From the NCBI RefSeq assembly GCF_009905375.1, contig NC_133653.1, positions 59,071,567 through 59,135,566 of the forward strand: a DNA stretch of 64,000 nt, in the 5' to 3' direction. The notes beneath the pieces were generated by a model. It saw only the letters and a program-made list of their open reading frames with translations, was not told where the DNA came from and made no database searches. Below, in pieces: positions 1 to 10,419 of this stretch (within the stretch, counting starts at the first letter, position 1; each line of letters starts with the position of its first letter). The stretch is from Apium graveolens (taxonomy: Eukaryota; Streptophyta; Magnoliopsida; Apiales; Apiaceae). The position numbers were made by a program, and so were the translations under genes.

Positions 1-2227
1 ACCTTGCCTCTTCTGCTCACATAACATAAGTATCTATCAATACTCAACTCATACGATTCTGTTTGGTATACACTTCTATCTACCATTCGTTTTACCCAAA
101 TCCGACTAACGGATTGAAAGTTATACCAAAAATAAGTAAACATTGAACGTATAAACCGACAGTCAAACAAACAAGTCACATATAGCATATAGCATGTTAG
201 GCAATCATGAATTTCATTTATAAGGAAGTCTCGGGTCATAACATCTTTCGGGTATTTAATATGATTTTTAAAACATTTTTCGGAGTCAAAACGGGTCGTT
301 GGATAGGTTTTAAAGCAATAAACAGGGTTCGGTTGGCCACATCTGGCTTTAAAATAATTTTTTAATAATTATCGAGCCTTGAAAACAATTTAAAATAATA
401 TTTTAAAGCTCAAAACTATTTTTTCGGAATTTTTAAATCATTAATAAATAATTAATCTAATTAAATTATAATTAAAATCAATTAATAATTAATTAAATCA
501 ATTAATCAATTAATTTACAATTTAATTGACCAATTAACTATTTAATTATTAACTAAAATTAATTAACTAATTAATTCAGATTTATTTTTGAATTAAATAA
601 TTTTTAGAATTAAAATAATAATTTTTGGAATTTTCAGAAATTAAAAATGAATTTTTTATAATTAATTAGAAAATATGATTTTTAAATAATTTATAAACAG
701 GAATCCTAAATTTGCAAGTTCTGGAAACCTGGGGAACCAAACTGTATCGTTTTTAAAACTACAGGGGCCTGTTTGCAATTTTGCCAGCCCCGCCGTCGAC
801 TTCGCCGGAGTGTGGCCGGAGAACACGATCCCGGCCACCTCAGACCACTAAACTCTCCAGAATTAAAGCACAGACCACCAGGAACTTATAAGTAATCAAA
901 ACACATAACCTATTTCAGAATTGGCCGGAAAATGCTCAAGAAACTCGCCGTTTCCGGCGAGCTCGACGAAAACTTTAAAATACAACTCCCTTCGAACCAG
1001 GGATCGTCTGTTAACGATATACACCAATCGATTACAAATTTCAAGGGGAACAAAACCCACCCATCTAGAACATCTAATAACCCCTGGAACAAAAAGCCTT
1101 AAATTTCAATTAAGAACATTCATATGGGTTATAAACCCTAATTTCAAAATTCAAAAATCAAACTCAATTTTGAACATGTTATTGAACTCCAAATCAGTCA
1201 TATGACATATCAAAATCATCAGGAAAACAAGGTCTACAACATGCAAGCATCAAATCATTCAAACAGTCATTCGTACAAAAATTCATATTTTTAATCAAAA
1301 TAATTCGAAATTAATAAAAATTATAGAAAAGAAACCCTTGATTTTGCAGTGATATGAAGCACAAATTCTGATAGTACTCCTTAAACCCTTCGATTTGGTT
1401 ACTCGAGCTTTCCAAACAAAGATCAATAACACCTCCGATTTGCAGTTTGATTCTTGAAAGGTTATATGAATATAGTATTTTCTCTTACAATTATATAATT
1501 ACTGTTTGCAAATGATTTTCGGTACGAAATAAATACGGTAAAGGCTATTTAAAATTACGGAAAATTAGTATCCCGTTGGATCATTCCGGATATAAATAGT
1601 ACGTTTACTTATAAAACAGATCCAAACGGTACTGGTTTTTGGGATAATTATCAAAATCAGTATAATTTGTACTGCGGTCTTGGTCTCAGCACCTGGTTAC
1701 ACGTATTACGAGTTGATAATTATAATAGTTTAATAAAAAGATCCCGTTTATCGAAAAAATGAGTTTTATTGATTTACCGAAACGAATAATGTATCGAAAA
1801 TATTACGCCGGGACCCGCACAGGACAAACCGTACGCCGGATCGAAAAAGTCGAAACATGGAAAATGCTCGGAATATTGCAATTAGGTTAGGAAGGAGTTC
1901 TCGGAAGAGTTTCGGGTAAAAACGTAAAAACGAGTGAATTCGACTGGTTCCCGTTTAAATTAAATAGTTTATAAATACTCGGAAAAAGAATTTATTTAAT
2001 CTATAAATTTCCTATAAAATCATAAATCAACATAAAAATAAATAGGAAGATATGATAATTATCTATATTTTATTTTGGACATATAAAAATTAAAATACTC
2101 AATTTATATTATTTTTAAACATCCAAGCACATATACCACTTAATAAATACTTCACAGAATAAACACGGAACATGCATAATATTTATTTATTTATAAAATA
2201 ATTACACGATATATCCCAGATATTACA
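1..2227 (-). repeat. T1 3' LTR (partial, 5'-terminal 2.2 kb)
   Basis: Reverse complement of about 56342-58580 with moderate divergence. The element-side end on the minus strand is TGTAATATCTGGG, directly after the polypurine tract. Contents include an AATT-rich stretch (about 420-660), a GC-rich block (780-850) and the conserved segment at 1560-1900. Short ORFs at 910-1205 overlap on both strands and have no recognisable product. No gene is seen here. Confidence 0.88.
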
Positions 2228-2238
2228 TCCTTCCCCCG
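2228..2238 (-). other. T1 polypurine tract
   Basis: On the minus strand this is CGGGGGAAGGA, immediately before the LTR start TGTAAT. It is the plus-strand DNA priming site of the element. An equivalent purine run precedes every 3' LTR in this window. Confidence 0.8.
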
Positions 2239-2265
2239 TTAAAAGGATCCTGTCCTCAGAATCTC

Positions 2266-5200
2266 CTAAGAAAACAAATGAGGGTATTTTTCTCTCATAT
2301 CACTTTCTAATTCCCAGGTTGACTCTTCAACCTTTGGGTTTCTCCACAGTACTCTTACTAATTTTACCACTTTATTCCTTAACACTTTCTCTCTTTCTTC
2401 TAGAATCTCTATCAGACTCTCTACATATGATAAATCTGTTTGAAGCTCTATTGGCTCGTATTCGATTACATGCCTGGAGTCTGGATTATACTTCTTAAGC
2501 ATCGATACATGAAAAACATTGTGAATGTGCTCCATGTGCGGAGGTAACTCCAACTCGTAAGCTACTTTGCCAACACGCTTTAGAATCTCAAAATCCGACA
2601 TATCTAGGGCCCAGTTTTCCTTTCTTCCCGAATCTTGTCAATCCTTTCCACGGTGATACTTTCAGTAATACCAGATTTCCTTCTTCGAATTCCATATCTT
2701 CCTTGATTGATCTGCATACTTCCTTTGACGGTCTTGTGCTGCTATCAATCTCTTCTGGATAACTTCAACAACTTTCTTCATCCGTTGCACTAATTCAGGT
2801 CCAAGTATTTTGCGTTCTCCTACTTCATCTCAATATACAGGAGATCGACATTTGCGTCCATAAAGAGCTTCATAGGGTGGCATCCCACTACCGGCATGAT
2901 AATTGTTGTTGTAAGAAAATTCTACCAAGGGTAAATGCTCGTCCCAACTTCCTTTGAAATCAATAGCACAAACACGTAACATGTCTTCGATTATCTGGAT
3001 TATTCTTTCGCTTTGGCCATCCGTCTGTTGATGGTAAGCCGTACTCATATTCAGTCTCGTTCTCAAACATTCTTGAAAACTTTTCCAAAATCTCGAATTA
3101 AATCTCGGATCTCGATCGGATACGATAGACACAGGGACTCCATGACGAACTACAATTTCCTTCAGGTACATATGGACTAACTTGTCTAGTGAAAATCTTT
3201 CATTTATAGGCAGAAAATGTGCTGAATTGGTAAGTCTGTCCACTATAACCCAAATGGCATCATGATTAGCTTTTGTTCTTGGTAATCCGACTATGAAATC
3301 CATGGCAATATGCTCCAAATTCCACTCTGGAATCTCTAATGGCTGCAATAATCCACTAGGTCTCTGATGTTCTGCTTTAACTCTCTGGCATATATAACAT
3401 CTTCTAACCCATTCTGCAATTTCCCTCTCCATATCGGGCCACCAATAATTTTCCTTTAAATCTCTGTACATCTTGGTACTTCCTGGATGGATTGAATACC
3501 TTGAATTATGAGCTTCCTGTAAAATTTCATTCTTCAACTCCGTCACTGGTGGAATCCAAATTCTATAAGAAAACCTAAGAATACCTTGATCGTCCTTTTG
3601 CGTGCATAATTCCTCACCTACCAAACGGTTAATGTCCTGATCCATTACCTCCTCCTGACACTTCCTTATCTTCTCTAATAACTCCGGCTGGAAAGTCATA
3701 CACTTTTGCTTCATCAGGCTTGTAAACTTCAATCTCCAGTTCCAGTTTCTGAAATTCATTGTATATCTCTTCGGGTATTGATAACACAATCGACTTTTCT
3801 TTCCGACTTAACGCGTCCGCTACAACATTTACTTTACCGGGATGATAGTTAATCGTGCAATCATAATCCTTAATCAACTCTAACCATCTTCTTTGTCTCA
3901 TATTAAGCTCCTTCAGTGTGAATATGTACTTCAAGCTTTTGTGATCCTTATAAATCTCGCATTTCTCTCCATATAGATAATGTCTCCAAATCTTCAAAGC
4001 GAAAACTATGGCTGCTAGCTCCAAATCATGAGTAGGGTACTTCTGTTCATGTGGTTTCAATTACCTTGATGCATACGCAATAACTGTATCGTGCTGCATC
4101 AGAACGCATCTGAGTCCTTTATGATAAGCATCGCTATAGACTATGAAATTCCCTTGATCGTCTGGAAGTGACAAAACAGGTGTCGTGATTAATCTTTGCT
4201 TCAATTCCTGAAAGCTTTCTTCACATTTATCGTTCCATATCAACTTTTCATTTTTCCGTGTAAGCTTTGTCAATGGTTTTGCAATCCTTGAGAAATTTTG
4301 AACAAATCGGTGATAATATCTTGCTAATCCTAAGAAACTTCTTACCTCTATTGGTGTTCTCGGTCTTTCCTAATTTATAATTGCTTCAATCTTCGCTGGG
4401 TCCACTTTGATCCCTTCATTACTGACTATGTGTCCTAAGAATTGGACTTCCTGTAACCAAAACTCACACTTCGAGAATTTAGCATATAAATTTTTCTTCC
4501 TTAAAATCTCCAAAGATCTCCTCACATGTTCTGCATGATCCTCTTATGTCTTTGAATAAATCAAAATATTATCTATAAACACAATAACAAACTTGTCCAA
4601 GTATTCCTTGAAAATTCTATTCATCAGGTCCATGAATGCTGTCGGGGCATTGGTTAATCCAAAAGACATCACTAAAAATTCATAATGTCCATACCTTGTC
4701 CTGAAAGTTGTCTTTGGTATATCCTCTGGCTTAATCTTTAGTTGGTGATATCCCGATCTCAAATCGATCTTGGAGAAGTACTTGGATCCTTTGAACTGGT
4801 CAAACAAATCATCAATTCTGGGTAACGGATACTTGTTCTTGATTATAAGCTTGTTGAGCTCCCGATAATCGATGCACAGTCTCATGCTTCCATCCTTCTT
4901 TTTGACAAATAACACTGGTGCACCCCACGGGGATACACTGGGTCTGATTACTCCTTTCTCTAACAATTCTTGCAATTGCTTTGCTAGTTCATTCATCTCA
5001 ACGGGCGCCATTCTATACGGGGCCTTGTATACTGGTTCCGTTCCAGGTGCTAAGTCGATCGCAAACTCAATTTCTCTGTCTGGAGGAAGTCCTGGTAACT
5101 CATCGGGAAACACGTCTGGAAATTCATTGACTACCAGAATATCTTCAAGTTTTGCTGGCTCCTGACTTCTATCAATCACATAAGCAACGAAATGCTCGCA

Positions 5201-5710
5201 TCCTTGCCGTAGTAACTTTTTAGCTTAAATCATCATTAAAAACTTCTTTGCTTGCTTCTGGCCCTTAAACGTTACTATCCTCTGATCTGGCGTCTTCACC
5301 ATTACCTTCTTATTTCGACAATCTATCTGAGCATCGTGCTTAGATAACTAATCCATTCCTAAGATAATGCCAAACTCTCCTAGCTTAATTGGTATCAAAT
5401 CTACATAAAACTTATTACCAGAAATCTCAATCTCACAATTCCCACAAACTTGATTAACAGATACACGTTCTTGATTTTCTAATTCCACAGTCATTATTTC
5501 ATTTAAATACTCAACTGAATAGTTTAACTTACTAACAAAATCTTGAGAAATAAACGATCGAGTTGCTCCCGAATCTATTAACACTTTGACATATAAAGAA
5601 TTCACATTAAGCGTACCTGCCACGACATCAATATCCTGGATAGCGTCCTTCATAGACATATTAAAAACTCTAGCCCTTGGAGTCTCATTCACTGCTGGAG
5701 TAGATCCCAT
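2266..5710 (-). pseudogene. T1 pol: protease, RT, RNase H, integrase, chromodomain
   Basis: Broken polyprotein read from high to low coordinates. Protease is at 5348-5710 ([13 protein letters not shown], the DSGA active site). RT is at 4544-5179, ending [11 protein letters not shown], so the usual FIDD catalytic motif has a D-to-N change. RNase H is at 3629-4273 (VYSDAYHKGLRCVLMQ and [15 protein letters not shown]). Integrase is at 2830-3789, with the HHCC region ending [12 protein letters not shown], then [10 protein letters not shown] and [14 protein letters not shown]. The chromodomain is at 2266-2601, ending HLFS. The frame changes at least five times, near 5180, 4544, 4273-4060, 3629-3789 and 2830-2601. 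In an intact member pol is cleaved from a single Gag-Pol protein and copies and integrates the element; this copy cannot. Confidence 0.9.
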
Positions 5711-6879
5711 AATTCTTAATGCATTACTGACTGAGGCTGGTGTCTTGCAATCCCTGGCTATATGTCCTGGCTTTCCACATTTAAAGCATGTAAATCCAAT
5801 AGCTGAATCTTAACCGTTGGATTCCGAGTAGGCTGATCCTTGTTTACTGGTTCTCTCGCTGGTTGATTGTGGCACTCCCTCGAATAGTGCCATTTCTGAT
5901 TACACTTGAAACAAACCACGTTCAACTTATTACAAATTCCTCCGTGCTTCTTCCCACATACCTGACAATCTGGAAAAGTTAGCCTCAACTGATTCGGCTG
6001 ATTCACATTGACTGGACGGTTACCTTGACCTCCGTCGCCTGTATTTTGATTTTGAAATTAAAATTTCTCCCTAGATGAAACTTGCCCTTCTTAATATTTG
6101 GAAACTTCCCTGGTTGTGACTGTCCTTCATTTCCTTCAAACTTCCTCTTCTTACTTTCCTTTTCTTTCTGTGACATCTCACTCTCAGTTTCTGCAATCAT
6201 GGCCTTCTATACAACTCCTGCATAGGTATCCAATTCAAATATAGCTACCTTCCCTCTAATCCATGGCTTCGGACCTTGCTGAAATCTTTTGGCCTTCTTC
6301 CTGTCAGTATCTACATATGATGGCACATACCTTGACAATTCTTTAAACTTACTTTCATAATCAGCTACCGACATATTTCCTTGCTTTAGCTCTAAAAACT
6401 TCAGCTCCATCTGATCCTGAATAAACTGAGGAAAATACTTTTTCTAAAAACAATCCTTTGAACCTCTCCCAAGTAATAACATTTGTACCTTCCAATGTCT
6501 TCACAGTCTCCCACCAATAGGTGGCTCATTCTTTAAATAATAACTTACAACTCCACCTTATGTTCTTCCTTTACTTTAACTAAAGTAAATGACTTCTCTA
6601 TTTCCTTTAACCAAACATTCGCTTCAATCTAATCTAAGGAACCCTTGAATTCTGGTGGGTTTACCGCCTGAAAAGTTTTGAAAGTTACCTGGGGATTGGT
6701 TTGTCTTTGTTGCTGTTATGTCAGGTGAACTATTTTTGAGCCAAGATTTGAAGAATCTGGGCTATTGCTGGGTCTATGGGTCCTGGGTTTGCATTCTGGT
6801 TGGTATCATCTTGGTTGTTATTGTTGTTGTTGGTTTTTTCATTCTGGGTGTTGGTGCAGGTATTTCTTCTGGGAGGCAT
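5711..6879 (-). pseudogene. T1 gag: capsid and zinc-knuckle region
   Basis: The start codon is at 6877-6879 (MPPRR on the minus strand), 3 nt after CAG in a T-rich context (TTCTTTACAG). Recognisable blocks are MELKFLELKQGNMSVADYES (about 6345-6410, capsid-type retrotransposon Gag), a basic linker (6003-6200) and the knuckle region at 5758-6006 containing CFKCNQKWHYSREC, a CX2CX4HX4C zinc knuckle. Stops and frameshifts occur between the blocks, for example in 6411-6700, where the capsid N-terminal part is no longer open. Gag would form the particle that packages the RNA. Confidence 0.85.
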
Positions 6880-7338
6880 TTTCTGTAAAGAATCAAACAA
6901 CTTATTTAGCCTTTAAATCAAATCCTTTGCATAAAAGAACAGTTTTGTAAAATGGAAATATCTCTTTTTAAAAATAGTTGTAACAGTTGAACTAAGTAAA
7001 TTGCATGCTTCTTTACAGAATATAAACAGTTGAGGGAATAGGGTATATGGTGTCACATGGGTATAACTGGTGCAATAAATAAAGTAAAGTAAAACAGGTG
7101 CAGTAATGTAAATGATAATGCTGGAAAGGAAAAGGTACTGATATATATAGATCAAAAGTTTTAGGTAGTACAAGCGTTAAAATGCTTCGGAAGTAAAAGC
7201 AAAAGGGTACAACAAACCTACTCACTAGTCAGCTGATCTAGTCTATAAATACAACCCAAAAGTCTACTGATACATACTACACACTACTGTACATACTAAA
7301 CAACCAAACATCACTGATCAGAATCTCCATCTCTGGAT
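6880..7338 (-). other. T1 spacer between ORF0 and gag
   Basis: AT-rich stretch without a supported gene; the overlapping minus-strand ORFs at 6913-7225 have no family resemblance. Its gag-proximal end carries the acceptor-like TTTACAG just before the gag ATG. The corresponding spacers are 27047-27357 in T6 and 45701-46139 in T7. Confidence 0.5.
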
Positions 7339-7837
7339 CTAACTCCAAGGAAACTCTGGTACGCCTAGCCTCTCAAGATCCTCCAGAACCCACTTAGCCC
7401 ACTCCACAAGAAAATCAGGGGTGATATCCTCATGAGTAGCCTCAGCAATCCTCACAGCAGCTGCTCTCCGAAATACCTAGAGTCTCTCTCTGAGTTGCTT
7501 CTCACCACTCCCAACCTCTCTGGTACGCATAATATGTAATAACTCCTGAATTTGACCCCAAGCAAGCCTCGAACTGATGATATGGGACATGATATGAAGA
7601 GAACTGAAAAGGTACACCTGTAACTGAGTAACCAGTAAGACCTGAATCAGCAGGTGGGGGTCCTATGATAGGTGGTCTCATGCCTGGGGGTGGAATGGCC
7701 TGCAGTGGTACGGGCTGCAACACAGGTGGAGGTAAAATAGCCAACACTGGTGGAAGAATAGGACGTGGATCTGAAGATGGTCTTCCAACTGAGGGCTCTG
7801 AGTGATCAGCTGGTACGGGGATGAAAGAGTCAGCCAT
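7339..7837 (-). pseudogene. T1 ORF0: proline-rich leader protein, frameshifted
   Basis: Starts MADSFIPVPADH at 7837 on the minus strand and is open to 7502; the reading frame resumes in another frame and, apart from one in-frame TAG, reaches a stop at 7339-7341. The N-terminal half is rich in proline (runs such as PVLAILPPPVLQPVP). The C-terminal half is predicted helical and acidic (LVEWAKWVLEDLERLGVPEF). Composition and position match ORF0 of T7 (46140-46931) and, less closely, T4 and T6. I recognise no known domain. TTTCAG lies 10 nt upstream of the ATG and is in phase with it. Confidence 0.6.
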
Positions 7838-7846
7838 CGCTGCTAT

Positions 7847-8324
7847 CTGAAATCATATCATAATATAAGAATCTCGAACCACAACGCGAATTATACTAAT
7901 ACCTGTTATACCGTCGCACTCATCCTCTTGATGTTCTATCTTTCTATTCCCTTAATTCTAATCCTAACCCTCTACCTATTCCCGTCAACCTAGGCTTGTG
8001 TCAGTGACTTATAACCTGTAGCTCTGATACCAAACCTGTGGCGCCATCCAAACCCGGGTCAGAAGTTTGGGGTCCACACACACACACCTTAATTATAACT
8101 TGCTTATAAAAATATTAAAGATAATAATAATATGCAGTGACCCTACTTACCAACTACCACGGATCACAACAGGTTAATGTATGCACACAAGCCACACACA
8201 GACACTTATATTACAAACGCCCAAATCCCAACTATTCAAACTTACAACTGAATATTAAACATTATTACAAACTTCATAAACATAAACTATTCCAAAAGAT
8301 GTCAGCTAGCTTAACTCGATCAAC
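7847..8324 (-). other. T1 predicted intron spanning LTR end and primer site
   Basis: On the minus strand the donor is ATCCAG|GTTGAT (exon ends 8325) and the acceptor is GATTTCAG|ATAGC (exon starts 7846). Both sides are in phase 0 with the ORF0 ATG. The interval contains the LTR terminus at 8037 and the primer site at 8021-8032. The LTR exon here begins with GTG where the related solo LTR T8 has ATG (59406). Inferred by comparison with T4, T6 and T7. Confidence 0.4.
8021..8032 (-). other. T1 primer-binding site (initiator tRNA-Met)
   Basis: Minus strand reads TGGTATCAGAGC, the exact complement of the initiator tRNA-Met 3' end, 4 nt inside the LTR terminus GGCGCCACA at 8037. It primes minus-strand DNA synthesis. 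Confidence 0.9.
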
Positions 8325-8415
8325 CTGGATCCCTAGCTCTCGCACTGGATTGGGGATCCTCGCCACCAACAGGTTCCTTTTTAATTGGAAAAGAACATAA
8401 ACAACATCGCACAAA

Positions 8416-8431
8416 TGAGCTAACTAGCTCA
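8416..8431 (-). other. LTR palindrome TGAGCTA-N2-TAGCTCA with putative branch point
   Basis: Perfect 7-bp arms around a 2-nt loop. The GCTCA arm lies about 30 nt before the LTR acceptor position in the related T8 and T5 LTRs. In T1 that acceptor has decayed to CAA. Confidence 0.55.
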
Positions 8432-8636
8432 ACAAGTCACATTGACAAGACTGAGAATGATCATCAAGTGAAAAGGGTATGGTATCAAGTGAACAATGAA
8501 TAATGATTTAGAATTGGATATTATATTTTTATTTTAAAAACCAAGGTTAGGCTGCTGATCAGTCACGCACTAACCCCGAGCAAGGCACACAGCTCTGCTC
8601 TAATTACTGGATCCAAGACACACATTGGCCTAACTT

Positions 8637-8669
8637 GACCACCAATCTGGTCTGACCACGAATCTGGTC
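8637..8669. other. Two tandem GACCA-N6-TGGTC inverted repeats
   Basis: Two consecutive perfect 5-bp inverted repeats with 6-nt loops, at 8637-8652 and 8654-8669. The same doublet is in T5 (36820-36852 and, with one change, 62723-62755) and partly in T8 (about 59130-59161). Confidence 0.7.
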
Positions 8670-9205
8670 CACAATTTTATAAAACAATCCAATTCTAACA
8701 TAATAACAGAATAAATAATGTAAAGTAGTAAACAAAATCATAAGCAACATTGGATGCCCAATAATGAGATGGTTCCAATTTTCACAAATAAAATATGGCT
8801 ATCAAATGGTGAAAGAAATGGATAACAAAAGATCAAAGTTTCAAGGTTATAAGGATTTGGTCTTTCAGAGCGTAAGGTACAAGGGTTTGAATATGTAAGC
8901 AATCTGATTCAGTGTTTGGTATTTAGTTTGCATGTATTTGTGGAGTAGTATCGTATATCTGTGGTTCGTATTCGGGGATTTAACAGTCAATGGTTCAGAA
9001 AGAATAAGGTTTACGGCTCAAAGATCAATAGCTGGAATCAAGGTTTAAGGTTCAGTGCTTCAAAACACTTGCAATATAGGACTATCGATAAACTACAATA
9101 TATCTCGAGAAAGTTCAGAACACTTTCCTGGTACTAGCTTATTATACTTCATCAATTTCCAATCACAATCTCCAACTCCTCGACTATCTGTTTCCATTTC
9201 CTACG

Positions 9206-10419
9206 TGTAACGCCCGGGAAATATTATGTAATTATTTTTATCAATAAATAATTATTCTATGATTTTTATGTGAATTTTGGTGAATTATTTGATGATGGAT
9301 AATAATATTTGAATGTTTATTTCTGATAAAATTTAGATATTCTAATTTCCAATTATCCAGAATTAAATATAGATAATTTTGGTACTTTTCTGGTAATTGT
9401 TGGATTACCATATGATTTTATAAGGATTTATAGAATTTATAATGATTATTTTACATAATTATAAAATTAATTTTTAGAATCAGAAATCGTCCCACTTCAA
9501 CTGTTTTTGCGTTTTTACAACCCGAAACTCTTCTGAAAACTCCTTCCTAACCTAATCTGATAATTCTGAACACCTTCCGTGTTTTGACTTTTTCGATCCG
9601 GGGTACGGTTTGACCTGTACGAGTCCCGGTGTGAAATTTTCGATACGTAAATCATTTTATATATCGATAAAAGTCCATATTCTCAAAAGGCGAGACATTA
9701 TCACCTTAATTTCGTATAAAGTATTTTATAGGAAGCTTTGTTTTGATAATTATCCAATTCTGGTATTAAAATCGTATCTTCTTTTTAGTTACTTAGCTAC
9801 TAAGTAACCCATTTTCGGATCGATATGTAAATATAATTATTGAAATATTAAATAAGTAAAATATGTGATGATTCTATCAGCTATGTGTTGCTGTTTTATC
9901 AATTGTCTGTGAATTGTTAGATGCAAAGATTAATCTTATAATAAATTATCGAGCTGTATGCATTTAATTCGTTCAAAAGTAATTTTTTGAATATTTATTT
10001 TAAAAAAATGTTAAATTGTTTTTAAATTTATTTTTGTTGTTCTATAATTTCATTTATTATTTTTTAGGGAATTATAAAATTTAAAATCAATATTTTATCT
10101 ATTATTTAATTTTAAAATGATTTTCTGACCCCATTTAATTGAAAAATCAATATTGATTCCAAGATATATCAAAAAAATCATGAAAGTTTTATTTTTTAAC
10201 TTTTAAATACTTCGAGAATTTTAAAATTTTCGGACGGTTGTTAACCATAAATTATTTACCAAAAACGATAGTTACAGTACGAAACAGGAAATACCGGGAG
10301 AAAGCGAAATAAAGAGAACGAAGAAAAAAATTGTATTACTAATAAAACCGCCCCCTCTCCTGTTTCCCCCACGCGCCCCCATTTTCTCCCCTGTTCTTCA
10401 TTCCCCCGCCCCGTCTTTC
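9206..10419 (+). repeat. T2: 5' part of a Tekay-type LTR
   Basis: Begins TGTAACGCCCGGGAAAT at the point where the T1 LTR breaks. Segment 9480-9760 resembles 56640-57000 of T8, and 9830-10300 resembles 60060-60480 of T5, so it is a related but separate family. It ends in a C/T-rich tract (about 10345-10420), like the pyrimidine-rich tracts in the middle of the other LTRs. The remainder of the LTR is absent because T3 begins at 10420. No gene is seen. Confidence 0.75.

Larger units (their letters stand above)
1..9205 (-). mobile_element. T1: decayed Tekay-type Ty3/gypsy element, cut at both LTRs
   Basis: Read on the minus strand the order is 5' LTR (right, 8037-9205), primer site (8021-8032), ORF0, gag, pol, polypurine tract (2228-2238) and 3' LTR (left, 1-2227). 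The left LTR runs out of the window. By alignment to the complete solo LTR at 56342-59713, about 1.1 kb of it is missing. The right LTR is interrupted after 9205, where a new LTR begins with TGTAACGCCC. The coding region has many frameshifts and stops, so the copy is dead. Family assignment rests on the tRNA-Met primer site, domain order and C-terminal chromodomain. Confidence 0.9.
8037..9205 (-). repeat. T1 5' LTR (3'-terminal 1.17 kb)
   Basis: Homologous to reverse complement of about 58590-59713. It ends GGCGCCACA next to the primer site and is broken at 9205, where the solo LTR continues into sequence matching window base 1 onwards. It includes the GACCA-N6-TGGTC pair (8637-8669), the palindrome 8416-8431 and the LTR exon near 8325-8390. 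Short ORFs, for example 8137-8400, lie on the opposite strand and are not credible genes. Confidence 0.88.

Noticed and set aside
4872..5165. Plus-strand ORF opposite T1 RT (and similar ones opposite T6 and T7 pol)
   Set aside because: Shadow of the conserved pol reading frame; serine/glycine-rich antisense translation of RT codons.
9206..10419. T2 as the missing first part of T5's 5' LTR
   Set aside because: Length and the second half resemble T5, but the start (TGTAACGCCCGGG against TATAACGACTCG) and first 600 bp differ far more than the near-identical remainder of the two T5 LTRs, so it is a different element.
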